Shown one piece after another: positions 32,775-40,485 of a DNA stretch of 53,720 nt (the first letter of the stretch is position 1; each line of letters opens with the position of its first letter). The notes under the pieces were generated by a model, which did not search any database, had not been told where the DNA came from, and saw only the letters and a list, made by a program, of their open reading frames with translations. Source of the stretch: an uncultured Oscillibacter sp. (GTDB lineage Bacteria > Bacillota > Clostridia > Oscillospirales > Oscillospiraceae); the NCBI GenBank assembly GCA_910584995.1, contig CAJUDW010000017.1, forward strand, positions 1 through 53,720, read 5' to 3'. Made by a program: the position numbers and the translations under genes.

Positions 32775-34598
32775 TTATTTCTTCCCGTGAAGGGCCTTCA
32801 TCCGCTTTTCATGATCCAAAATGGATTTACGCATCCGGAGGCTTTTGGGAGTGACTTCCAGCAGTTCGTCGTCTGCCAGGAACTCCAGGCACTGCTCCAG
32901 GCTCATCTGCTTGGGGGGCACCAGCCGCAGGGCCTCGTCGGAGCCGCTGGCACGGGTGTTGGTCAGCTGCTTTTTCTTGCAGACATTGACGGTCATATCC
33001 TCGCTACGGGGGCTGACGCCGATGACCATGCCGCCGTAGACCGGCACGCCCGCGCCGATAAAGAGGGTGCCCCGCTCCTGGGCGTTGAACAGGCCGTAGG
33101 TAATGGACTCGCCTGTCTCAAAGGAGATCATGGAACCGTTGCCCCGGCGGGAGATTTCGCCTTTGTAGGGGGCGTAGGAGTCGAAGACAGAGGCCATGAT
33201 GCCCTCGCCCTTGGTATCGGTAAGGAAGTCGTTCCGGTAGCCGAAGAGGCCCCGGGCGGGGATGAGGAATTCCAGCTTCATCCGGTTGCCCACGGGGGTC
33301 ATCTCCACCAGATCGCCCTTCCGCTGGCCCAGCTTCTCAATGACGGGGCCCACACAGTCGGCGGGCACGTCCGCCACCAGGCGCTCAATGGGCTCGCACC
33401 GCTTGCCGTCAATCTCCTGGTACAGCACCCGGGCAGGGGAGACTTGGAACTCGTAGCCCTCCCGGCGCATGGTCTCAATGAGGATGGAGAGGGACATTTC
33501 GCCCCGGCCCGCTACATTGAAGGCGGTCTCCTTGTCGGTATCCGTTACCCGAAGGGACACATCCCGGAGGGTTTCCCGCTGGAGCCGGTCCCGGATCTGG
33601 CGGGAAGTTACAAACTTGCCCTCCTTCCCGGCGAAGGGGGAATCGTTGACGGAGAAGGTCATCTCCAGGGTGGGGGCGGAGATTTTCACGAAGGGCAGGG
33701 CCTCCACAGTGCCGGGGGTGCAGATGGTGTCGCCGATGGTGATATCAGGGATGCCGCTCATGGCGATGATATTTCCGGCGGAGGACTCCTGGACAGGCTT
33801 CCGGCTGAGGCCGTCGAACTCGTAAATGGCAGTGGCTTTGGCCTTCCGGAGGATGGCCTCCGGGTCGTGGTAGTTGCAGACGGCAATCTCCTGGTTCTGC
33901 TTGATGGTGCCCCGCTCAATGCGGCCGATGGCGATGCGGCCCACAAAGTCGTTGTAGTCAATGGAGGAGACCAGCATCTGGAAGGGCTGCTCCGTATCCG
34001 CCTCAGGGGCAGGGATATACTCAAGGATGGTCTCGAAGAGGGGGGTGAGGTCGGTTCCGGTCACGTCCGGGGAGTAGGAAGCGGTGCCGTTGCGGCCGGA
34101 GCAGAACAGCATGGGGGAGTCCAGCTGTTCGGGAGTAGCGTCCAGATCCATCAAAAGTTCCAGGACCTCGTCGATGACATCGTGGATACGCTGGTCGGGG
34201 CGGTCGATTTTGTTGACTACCACGATGACCCGGTGGCCCAGTTCCAGGGCACGGCTGAGGACGAAACGGGTCTGGGGCATGGGGCCCTCGGCGGCGTCCA
34301 CCAGGAGGATGACGCCGTTGACCATTTTTAAGATGCGCTCCACCTCGCCGCCGAAGTCAGCGTGGCCCGGGGTGTCCACAATGTTGATTTTTGTATCTTT
34401 GTAGCGGACAGCGGTGTTTTTGGCCAGGATGGTGATGCCCCGCTCCCGCTCTAGGTCGCCGGAGTCCATGACCCGGTCCACAACTTCCTGGTTTTCCCGG
34501 TAGACGCCGCCCTGTTTCAGCATCTCGTCCACCAGGGTGGTTTTGCCGTGGTCAACGTGGGCAATAATCGCAATGTTTCTCAAGGTTTCGTTCTGCAT
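32775..34598 (-). CDS. typA: Ribosome-associated GTPase TypA/BipA
   Basis: 607 aa, full length. The G domain has G1 AHVDHGKTTL, G2 RGITI, G3 DTPGHADFGGEV and G4 NKIDR. EF-Tu domain II, EF-G-like domains and the BipA-specific C-terminal domain follow (DEALRLVPPKQMSLEQCLEFL). It is an EF-G-like translational GTPase involved in ribosome assembly and stress or cold adaptation. It is transcribed alone, with its own promoter at 34742-34770 and terminator at 32660-32697. Confidence 0.97.
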   Translation of the reverse strand: MQNETLRNIAIIAHVDHGKTTLVDEMLKQGGVYRENQEVVDRVMDSGDLERERGITILAKNTAVRYKDTKINIVDTPGHADFGGEVERILKMVNGVILLVDAAEGPMPQTRFVLSRALELGHRVIVVVNKIDRPDQRIHDVIDEVLELLMDLDATPEQLDSPMLFCSGRNGTASYSPDVTGTDLTPLFETILEYIPAPEADTEQPFQMLVSSIDYNDFVGRIAIGRIERGTIKQNQEIAVCNYHDPEAILRKAKATAIYEFDGLSRKPVQESSAGNIIAMSGIPDITIGDTICTPGTVEALPFVKISAPTLEMTFSVNDSPFAGKEGKFVTSRQIRDRLQRETLRDVSLRVTDTDKETAFNVAGRGEMSLSILIETMRREGYEFQVSPARVLYQEIDGKRCEPIERLVADVPADCVGPVIEKLGQRKGDLVEMTPVGNRMKLEFLIPARGLFGYRNDFLTDTKGEGIMASVFDSYAPYKGEISRRGNGSMISFETGESITYGLFNAQERGTLFIGAGVPVYGGMVIGVSPRSEDMTVNVCKKKQLTNTRASGSDEALRLVPPKQMSLEQCLEFLADDELLEVTPKSLRMRKSILDHEKRMKALHGKK

Positions 34599-34741
34599 AC
34601 ATCTATATCTCCTTATGGCACGGCAAAGCCGCGGGCCCCCGGAAAGCGGGGCGGCGGGCAGGGCCGCAGTTTCCTATGGAAAAACGGAGGCGGGAAGGCT
34701 GAAAGGCACTCCGACAGTCCTATTTTTACACACAAATAATT

Positions 34742-34770
34742 ATTATAGACTTGCCCTCCCGGCATTTCAA
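34742..34770 (-). promoter_or_regulatory. Promoter of typA
   Basis: On the minus strand, TTGAAA (34770-34765), a 17-base spacer and TATAAT (34747-34742). The leader is about 140 bases. Confidence 0.75.
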
Positions 34771-34852
34771 TAGAAAACTCCACATTTTTTCGGATAATTC
34801 CGGAAAATTCTCCGTCAAAACGCCGCCCCCGCCAAATCCCGCAAAGGAAAAA

Positions 34853-34886
34853 TGGCCGTGAGGCCGCCCTTGGGGCGGCTTCACGG
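34853..34886 (-). terminator. Terminator of the CAT homologue gene
   Basis: A 14-pair stem with one G-U pair (arm GCCGTGAGGCCGCC), four-base loop, followed on the minus strand by CATTTTTCC. Confidence 0.8.
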
Positions 34887-34890
34887 CGCG

Positions 34891-35514
34891 CTATGGATTC
34901 AGGTCCCGGATTTCCTTTTGCAGGTTTTCCAGGAACTGCGCGGCATGGCCGCCGTCCATCTGGGTGTGGTGGAACTGGAAGGACAGGGGAAGAGACGCCC
35001 TGAAAAGCCCCTTCCGGTACCGGCCCCAGATGAGGAAGGGGTTGTTGTAGCAGCCTGCGTAAATATTTACCGCGCCGTCGATTTCCGTCTGGGGCAGGGC
35101 GGAAGTGCCGATGACCATATAGTCCCCGCCCAGGTCGAAGGGGGCGCAGGTGTTGTGTACCTGTCCCGTCAGGCGGAGGTAGTCCCGGTTAAAATCCCGG
35201 AGACTTTCGGAGAAGGGGATATCGCAGGTGCTGATAATGCCATCCTTGGCAGAAACCACCGTATTGACCGCTATTTTGTCATATTGTATCAGTTTATCGC
35301 CAACCGGCAGGAGATAGAACTCCTCCATGGAGGCCGCAGCCCTGCCGATGCACCAGCAGAGCAGCATGTTGGATTTGAGGCCGTGCCTGCGGCTGATTCG
35401 CAGAAGCCGGGTAACATCCAGGGTTTTGAAGATGGTCACCATAGGCATGGGAGCCTGCATCCACAGTGCAAAGGCCGCGGCGCGGCCGGTTTCCTTTGGA
35501 TTGATTTCACGCAT
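34891..35514 (-). CDS. Chloramphenicol acetyltransferase homologue (CatA family)
   Basis: 207 aa, close to the family's 210-220. The acetyl-transfer histidine motif FHHTQMDGGH is at residues 182-190, and PMPMVTIFKTLDVT and FDLGGDYMVIGTSALP also match the CAT fold. CAT enzymes transfer acetyl from acetyl-CoA to a hydroxyl, classically of chloramphenicol. Housekeeping homologues of the same fold are common in Clostridia, and nothing mobile lies beside this gene, so resistance is possible but unproved. A strong promoter sits about 95 bases upstream. Confidence 0.85.
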   Translation of the reverse strand: MREINPKETGRAAAFALWMQAPMPMVTIFKTLDVTRLLRISRRHGLKSNMLLCWCIGRAAASMEEFYLLPVGDKLIQYDKIAVNTVVSAKDGIISTCDIPFSESLRDFNRDYLRLTGQVHNTCAPFDLGGDYMVIGTSALPQTEIDGAVNIYAGCYNNPFLIWGRYRKGLFRASLPLSFQFHHTQMDGGHAAQFLENLQKEIRDLNP

Positions 35515-35608
35515 GATGGAGATACCCTCCTTTTTTCCTTATCCTTCCGGGGAATGTGTTATATACGCGTATGCATTCCGCCTGCCGGGCGTTCCGGCAA
35601 GGGCGGTA

Positions 35609-35637
35609 ATTATACCACACTGCCCGGGATGCCGCAA
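35609..35637 (-). promoter_or_regulatory. Promoter of the CAT homologue
   Basis: On the minus strand, TTGCGG (35637-35632), a 17-base spacer and TATAAT (35614-35609). Confidence 0.75.
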
Positions 35638-35793
35638 GATAAACCGCTGCCGGATGGAAAAGGAAGGCCGTATATTGAAAATCCCGGCAATTTCACGAAG
35701 ACGGATTGTGCGGAAGCAAATCCCGTGATAAACGCAAAATCGTAGACTGAACATGCTGCGCTTTTTGCGGAAAACCTGAAGGAGTGACGGGTT

Positions 35794-36359
35794 ATGGACG
35801 ATATTCTGGAATGTGAAGACCGGGAAGTATTCCGAAATTAGCCGCGGGGGGGGGGCATTGCCTGTCCAGCCCGGGCGTCTGGATTTTGTTCGGCAAAGCC
35901 AGAGGCCCCAAAACAATGGCGGCGGGGGAAGCCTTGGAGGAGACCCTTTGATTCGGGTGGATTGACGGGCAGATGCAGAGGATTGACAGCAAAACCTACA
36001 AGAAATATTTTTCTATGCGCAGGGAGAAGAGCAAATGGTCGGAGAAGAATAAGGCGCTGGCCGAAAGCCTGGAAGGGCGGGGGCTGATGACTGTGTTTGG
36101 CCGGAAGAAAATCGAGGAGGCCAAAAGGAACGGCCAGTGGTACGCGCCGGGACCCGCGGCGGTTACAGAGGGGCAGATTGCCCGGCTTTCCGCGCTTCTG
36201 GAGGGATATGAACCTGCCTTTGCCAATTTTCAGGCCATGCCCCTGCCGGTGAAGAAGACCTACACCCGGGCATATTTTGACGCAAAAACAGACGCCGGCC
36301 GGGAAAAACGGATTGCCTGGATGGTGGACAGGCTCAACAAAAATTTAAAACCCATGTAG
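35794..36359 (+). pseudogene. Broken YdeI/OmpD-associated family gene
   Basis: The downstream part (from 35973) reads GQMQRIDSKTYKKYFSMRR and ends KRIAWMVDRLNKNLKPM, the C-terminal two thirds of a YdeI-family protein of about 190 aa. The upstream third is still recognisable but has three lesions. After a good ribosome binding site, ATG 35794 opens MDDILECEDREVFRN and meets a TAG at 35839. The frame then shifts across a run of ten G (35846-35855). Next GVWILFGKARGPKTMAAGEAL is read, and a TGA at 35949-35951 replaces the conserved Cys of the CFGWID motif. The remnant from ATG 35973 might still be made (128 aa) but lacks the N-terminal domain. Confidence 0.8.
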
Positions 36360-36432
36360 CTTTGCAGGTTTTACGGGAAAAAAGAGCCCAAAGAAATCAT
36401 CCGGCTGCCGCCCTTTTTCGTCCCTCCGGCCA

Positions 36433-36461
36433 TTGACGCCCTTTTTCCAACTGCTTATAAT
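36433..36461 (+). promoter_or_regulatory. Promoter of the phosphoglycerate dehydrogenase gene
   Basis: TTGACG (36433-36438), a 17-base spacer and TATAAT (36456-36461). The leader of about 80 bases holds two GC-rich hairpins (arms 36480-36486 with 36489-36495, and 36515-36521 with 36526-36532); the second ends just before the ribosome binding site. Confidence 0.85.
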
Positions 36462-36550
36462 AAGAGGGCTGTGACGGAAGCGGCGCAGGCGCCGCACGTT
36501 CCGCCGCAAGTAACGCGGCCCGCTGGGGCCGCCCTGGAGGCGTTTTTCCC

Positions 36551-37717
36551 ATGTATCACATTAAGACTCTCAACAAAATCTCCCCTGTCGGATTGCAGAA
36601 GCTGGATCCGGAGCGGTACGCCGTATCCGACAGCGAGGCCCATGAGGACGGCATCCTGATCCGTTCCGCAAAACTTCTGGACTACCAGTTCCCCCAAAGC
36701 CTTCTGGCTATCGCCAGGGCCGGCGTGGGCGTCAACAATATCCCCATCGATCGCTGCTCCGAGGCGGGCATCGCCGTGTTCTCCACCCCCGGCGCCAACG
36801 CCAATGCCGTGAAGGAACTGGTTCTCTGCGCCATGCTCATCGGCTCCCGGAATGTGGACGGCGCCATCCGCTGGGTGCGGGATCAGGCGGCTGCCGGGGT
36901 GGATGTGACCACCGTGGTGGAAAAGGGCAAGTCCGCTTTCGTGGGGCCGGAACTCTACAAGAAGACCCTGGGTGTCATCGGCCTGGGGGCCATCGGCGCG
37001 CTGGTGGCCAATATTGCCCTCTCCCTGGGGATGGACGTATACGGCTATGACCCCTTCCTGTCTGTGGACGCCGCCCTGCGGCTGGACCGGCATATCCATG
37101 TGGTGAAGGATATCAACGAACTTTACAAGCGGGCGGATTATATCACCATCCATATCCACTACACCAAAGAAACGGAGAAGATGATCAACGCCAAGGCCAT
37201 TGCCGCCATGAAGCGGGGCGTCCGGTTCATCAATCTGGCCCGGGGCGAAATTGTGGACGACGAGGCCATGCTGGCGGCGCTGGACACCGGCTGGGTTTCC
37301 GCCTATATCACCGACTTCCCCAACAACCGCCTGGTGCAGGCGCCCCACGTGGTGGCCATGCCCCATCTGGGGGCCTCCACCCCTGAGAGCGAGCAGAACT
37401 GTGCCGTCATGGCGGTGAATCAGCTGGCGGATTATCTGGAAAACGGCAATATCCGCAATTCTGTAAACCTGCCCAATGTGTCCCTGGAGCGCAGCGGCGT
37501 TATGCGGCTCTGCATTATCCACCGGAACGTGCCGGCCATGCTGGCCAATATCACCGCCCTCCTCAGCAAGGACGGCGTGAATGTGGAGAATCTCAGCAAT
37601 AAGTCCAAGGGGGATTATGCCTATACCCTGGTGGATCTGGGCTCCCGGGTGGAACCCGCCGTGGTGGAGGATGTGCAGCATCTGGCCAACGTCATCCGGG
37701 TGCGGGTGATCGAATAA
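36551..37717 (+). CDS. serA: D-3-phosphoglycerate dehydrogenase
   Basis: 388 aa. It has the D-2-hydroxyacid dehydrogenase domain with NAD-binding GVIGLGAIGALVANIA. The active-site stretch INLARGEIVDDEAM supplies the Arg, and His lies in AMPHLGAST. A C-terminal ACT domain (RLCIIHRNVPAMLANITALL) follows, the usual site of serine feedback. The enzyme oxidises 3-phosphoglycerate in the first step of serine synthesis. It is a short-type SerA. No serC lies next to it, so it is a single-gene unit with its own promoter. Confidence 0.93.
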   Translation: MYHIKTLNKISPVGLQKLDPERYAVSDSEAHEDGILIRSAKLLDYQFPQSLLAIARAGVGVNNIPIDRCSEAGIAVFSTPGANANAVKELVLCAMLIGSRNVDGAIRWVRDQAAAGVDVTTVVEKGKSAFVGPELYKKTLGVIGLGAIGALVANIALSLGMDVYGYDPFLSVDAALRLDRHIHVVKDINELYKRADYITIHIHYTKETEKMINAKAIAAMKRGVRFINLARGEIVDDEAMLAALDTGWVSAYITDFPNNRLVQAPHVVAMPHLGASTPESEQNCAVMAVNQLADYLENGNIRNSVNLPNVSLERSGVMRLCIIHRNVPAMLANITALLSKDGVNVENLSNKSKGDYAYTLVDLGSRVEPAVVEDVQHLANVIRVRVIE

Positions 37718-37754
37718 GCGGCCCTGCTGTTGGGTTTTTCATCAAGCTTTTTAC

Positions 37755-37795
37755 AGGGGAAGGCCCCGGAGCCACTGGCTCCGGGGCCTTCCCCT
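37755..37795. terminator. Long perfect hairpin between serA and yjdF
   Basis: 19-pair perfect arms (37755-37773 and 37777-37795) with a three-base loop between convergent genes. T-rich bases flank it only weakly, yet it is well placed as a bidirectional terminator. Confidence 0.7.
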
Positions 37796-37819
37796 GCGGG
37801 AGGGGGCATCTTTCGGACT

Positions 37820-38242
37820 CTAATGCCCCTTGTGCTTTTCTTTTTGCTTTTCCCGCCGCAGGGCGTATTGCCGGTTCCGCTCCGTGTCCCGGTTCTCCCG
37901 GGCCGCCTGCCTGCGGGCCGCCTTTCCCTGCTCCCGCTGCAAGCGCAGGGCCTGCTGGGCCTTGGTTCCCGTCCCCATCGCCGCCAGACGGCGCTTGATC
38001 CGCCGCTTTTCGCGCTTGGGGTTGGAGGCCTTCGGTTCTGACAGTTCCCTGCCCTCCATGGAAGGGCTGAATTCCAGACGGTGGTAGTTTGCCAGCAGGA
38101 AATCGTACACCTGGCAGTCCTTCGGCTCGGCGCCGAAAACAATTTTGCTGGCCTCCCAGGCGATACCGCTGCCCCGCCGGCAGAGGCAAACCCAAAAGGG
38201 ATCCTCAAAATACACATCCAGCCTGACATATCCGGTTTCCAT
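37820..38242 (-). CDS. yjdF: YjdF family protein
   Basis: 140 aa. It opens TGYVRLDVYFEDPFWVCLCRR, continues with KIVFGAEPKDCQVYDFLLANYHRLEFSP, and ends in a very basic Arg/Lys/Gln-rich tail, all typical of YjdF (DUF2992). The function is unknown; the gene is commonly controlled by the yjdF riboswitch, which responds to aromatic heterocycles. AAGGAGG (38258-38252) precedes the ATG, and a structured leader lies between promoter and gene. Confidence 0.88.
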   Translation of the reverse strand: METGYVRLDVYFEDPFWVCLCRRGSGIAWEASKIVFGAEPKDCQVYDFLLANYHRLEFSPSMEGRELSEPKASNPKREKRRIKRRLAAMGTGTKAQQALRLQREQGKAARRQAARENRDTERNRQYALRREKQKEKHKGH

Positions 38243-38366
38243 GCGCGGATTCCTCCTTTAACCATAGTCTCCGGAGAAGGGACGACCAAGGAGGAAGGTT
38301 ACTGATATCCGTTTTCCCGCGGATACGCCCGGACTACCCAACCGGGCCGTGTTTTTATCTCCGCTG
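38243..38366 (-). ncRNA. Probable yjdF riboswitch leader
   Basis: A leader of about 124 bases separates the promoter from yjdF. On the minus strand it contains hairpin GCCCGG/CCGGGC with loop TTGGGTAGT, and hairpin ATCCG/CGGAT. A CCTCCTT element (38294-38288) is exactly complementary to the ribosome binding site AAGGAGG (38258-38252) 29 bases downstream. That gives a ready translational on/off switch. The yjdF gene family is well known to carry a dedicated riboswitch class. I have not matched this leader to the full consensus. Confidence 0.65.
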
Positions 38367-38372
38367 GTCCCT

Positions 38373-38401
38373 ATGATACGGGATCTCTCCGCCGCTGTCA
38401 A
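38373..38401 (-). promoter_or_regulatory. Promoter of yjdF
   Basis: On the minus strand, TTGACA (38401-38396), a 17-base spacer and TATCAT (38378-38373). Confidence 0.8.
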
Positions 38402-38432
38402 GGAAAAGCCGCTGGTATTCCCCGCCGGGATG

Positions 38433-38441
38433 TGGTATACT
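38433..38441 (+). promoter_or_regulatory. Extended -10 promoter of the hydantoinase gene
   Basis: TGG followed by TATACT (38436-38441), about 33 bases ahead of the start codon. No clear -35 box is seen. Confidence 0.55.
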
Positions 38442-38473
38442 GGGAACCATCAAAACGGATTGGAGGGATTTTG

Positions 38474-39850
38474 ATGCGTACATTGCTGAAAGGCGGTTCC
38501 GTGGTCTCCGCTGCCGGGGTCCGCCGGGCGGACGTGCTGCTGGAGGGCGAAAAAATCCTGGCCCTGGGCCGGAATCTGAAGGAGGGGGCCGACGCCCTGG
38601 TGGATGTGGAAGGCTGCCTCCTGTTCCCCGGCTTTGTGGATGCCCACACCCATTTCGACCTGGATGTGGCGGGTACCACCACGGCCGACGACTTCTATAC
38701 CGGCAGCCGGGCGGCCCTCCGGGGCGGCACCACCACGGTGGTGGATTTCGCCTGCCCCAACAAGGGGGAGAGCCTCCGCCATGGCCTGGAACTCTGGCAC
38801 GAAAAGGCCGGCGGCCGCACCTTCTGCGACTACGGGTTCCATATGACCATCGACGACTGGAACGAGTCCATCCGGAGGGAACTGCCGGACATGTTCGCTG
38901 GAGGCGTCTCCTCCTTTAAGATGTACATGACTTATCCCGCCATGATGATCGGGGATCGGGATATGTACTGGGCCCTGAAGGAACTGCGGGCCCTGGGAGG
39001 TATCTGCGGCGTCCACTGCGAGAACGCCGGGGTTATTGACGGCATGATCGCCGAGCGGAAGGCTGCCGGGGAACTGTCCCCTGCCAGCCACACCCTCACC
39101 CGGCCCCCGGCCCTGGAGGCCGAGGCGGTAGGCCGCCTGCTGCGCATCGCCCAGGCAGCGGATTGCCCGGTGATTATTGTCCACCTCACCAACCAGGAGG
39201 CCTTGAAGGAGGTGGCCGCCGCCCGCCGCAGGGGACAGAGGGTCTATGTGGAGACCTGCCCCCAGTACCTGCTGCTGGACGAGAGCCTGTACTTCAATGA
39301 GGACTATTCCGCCGCCGCCCGGTATATCTGCGCCCCGCCCCTCCGGGAAAAGCGGGAGCAGGAGGCCCTTTGGAAAGCCCTCCGGCGGGGGGAGATCCAG
39401 ACGGTCTCCACAGACCACTGCTCCTTCACCCTGGCCCAGAAGGACATGGGCCGGGAGGACTTTACCAAAATCCCCGGCGGCCTTCCCGGCGTGGAGACCC
39501 GGGGGGAACTGGTGTACTCCTTCGGCGTGGCCCAAAAACGGATCTCCGCCGCCAGGATGTGTGCGGCCCTCTGCGAAAATCCCGCCCGGCTCTACGGTAT
39601 GTTTCCCAAAAAGGGCGTTCTCCGTCCCGGCGCGGACGGGGACATCGTGGTCTATGACCCCGGCGCCAGCCATGTGATTCGTGGGGAGGACTGCGTCGCC
39701 AACGTGGATTACAGCCCCTACGAGGGTTTTGTCACCGCCGGCGGCATCCGGCAGGTGTGGCTGCGGGGCAGCCTTGCTGTGGAGGATGGGAAAATTTTGA
39801 TGGAATCACCCCAGGGGCGCTACATTGCCCGGGGCAAGTGCTCCCTGTAA
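38474..39850 (+). CDS. hydA: Hydantoinase/dihydropyrimidinase family amidohydrolase
   Basis: 458 aa. Metal ligands of the cyclic amidohydrolase family are all in place: His58 and His60 in DAHTHFD, the carboxylated Lys149 in SFKMYMTY, His181 in VHCEN, His237 in VHLTN and Asp314 in STDHCSF. The SFKMYMTY context is that of D-hydantoinase/dihydropyrimidinase rather than of allantoinase. It opens the ring of hydantoins or dihydropyrimidines to N-carbamoyl amino acids. ATG 38474 follows GGAGGG. No carbamoylase or PreTA partner lies nearby, so the physiological substrate is open. Confidence 0.9.
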   Translation: MRTLLKGGSVVSAAGVRRADVLLEGEKILALGRNLKEGADALVDVEGCLLFPGFVDAHTHFDLDVAGTTTADDFYTGSRAALRGGTTTVVDFACPNKGESLRHGLELWHEKAGGRTFCDYGFHMTIDDWNESIRRELPDMFAGGVSSFKMYMTYPAMMIGDRDMYWALKELRALGGICGVHCENAGVIDGMIAERKAAGELSPASHTLTRPPALEAEAVGRLLRIAQAADCPVIIVHLTNQEALKEVAAARRRGQRVYVETCPQYLLLDESLYFNEDYSAAARYICAPPLREKREQEALWKALRRGEIQTVSTDHCSFTLAQKDMGREDFTKIPGGLPGVETRGELVYSFGVAQKRISAARMCAALCENPARLYGMFPKKGVLRPGADGDIVVYDPGASHVIRGEDCVANVDYSPYEGFVTAGGIRQVWLRGSLAVEDGKILMESPQGRYIARGKCSL

Positions 39851-39912
39851 CCCGGCGGCTGCTATTTCCGGCCGGCCTGCTGTTTCCGGCGGGCCGGCCG
39901 CTGCTTTTGCTC

Positions 39913-39941
39913 TTGCCTTTTCCAGCGAAATAGGATATGAT
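39913..39941 (+). promoter_or_regulatory. Promoter of the DMT-like gene
   Basis: TTGCCT (39913-39918), a 17-base spacer and TATGAT (39936-39941). Just upstream, GC-rich inverted repeats (39870-39877 with 39892-39899) may terminate the hydantoinase message. Confidence 0.6.
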
Positions 39942-40007
39942 GCTGGAGGCCTCAGGCCGGAAACAGGTGGGGAGGATCGGACGCCCCATCCCAGGAGGGA
40001 ATATTTG

Positions 40008-40436
40008 ATGAATTTCAGCTATTACTGGCCCATTGGGCTGATTGTGCTTTCCAATGTCTTTTACCATATCTGCTCCAAGCAGATGCCTGAAACCGTGCAC
40101 CCTCTGGCGGCGCTCACGGTTACATACGGCGTGGGGGCTGTGGCCTCCGGCGCGCTGTATTGCCTGCTGAACCGGGGCGGGAGCCTGCTGGCAGAGTACC
40201 GGAACCTGGGGTGGCCCGCCTTTGTACTGGGCCTTGCGGTAGTGGGACTGGAGGCTGGGAGTATTTATATGTACAAGGCCGGGTGGACACTGAATTCCGG
40301 GCACCTGGTTCACGGCACCATCCTGGCCATTGCCCTGATCTTCCTGGGTTATTTCCTCTATCACGAGCCGATTACCTGGACCAAGCTGGGCGGCGTTGTG
40401 CTGTGCCTGGCGGGCCTGGCCCTGGTAAACCGGTAA
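40008..40436 (+). CDS. Half-size EamA/DMT-type transporter protein
   Basis: 142 aa with four to five membrane segments. The C-terminal helix pair (GTILAIALIFLGYFLYHEPIT, then LGGVVLCLAGLALVN) is the hallmark of one EamA domain. Full DMT exporters have two such domains; this is a one-domain form, which would act as a dimer like the SMR proteins. Substrate unknown. AGGAGG precedes ATG 40008. The open frame continues further upstream, but those codons are not preceded by a ribosome binding site. Confidence 0.75.
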   Translation: MNFSYYWPIGLIVLSNVFYHICSKQMPETVHPLAALTVTYGVGAVASGALYCLLNRGGSLLAEYRNLGWPAFVLGLAVVGLEAGSIYMYKAGWTLNSGHLVHGTILAIALIFLGYFLYHEPITWTKLGGVVLCLAGLALVNR

Positions 40437-40485
40437 TCCGGTAATCCGGATAGGGCATAAACTTTTGCAGAAGGAGCGGATACAG

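Noticed and set aside
35949..35951. TGA at the conserved Cys codon read as selenocysteine
   Set aside because: No stem-loop of the selenocysteine type is evident after it, and the same gene has another stop and a frame change, so decay is simpler.
36462..36550. T-box or other amino-acid leader ahead of serA
   Set aside because: The leader is only about 80 bases with two simple hairpins; it lacks the T-box sequence and specifier loop.
38474..39850. Allantoinase instead of hydantoinase
   Set aside because: The SFKMYMTY context of the carboxylated lysine and general sequence suit the hydantoinase/dihydropyrimidinase branch better.
39851..39910. CRISPR-like repeats in the GC-rich inverted repeats after the hydantoinase gene
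   Set aside because: Only two imperfect short copies and no spacers; better seen as terminator-like structure.
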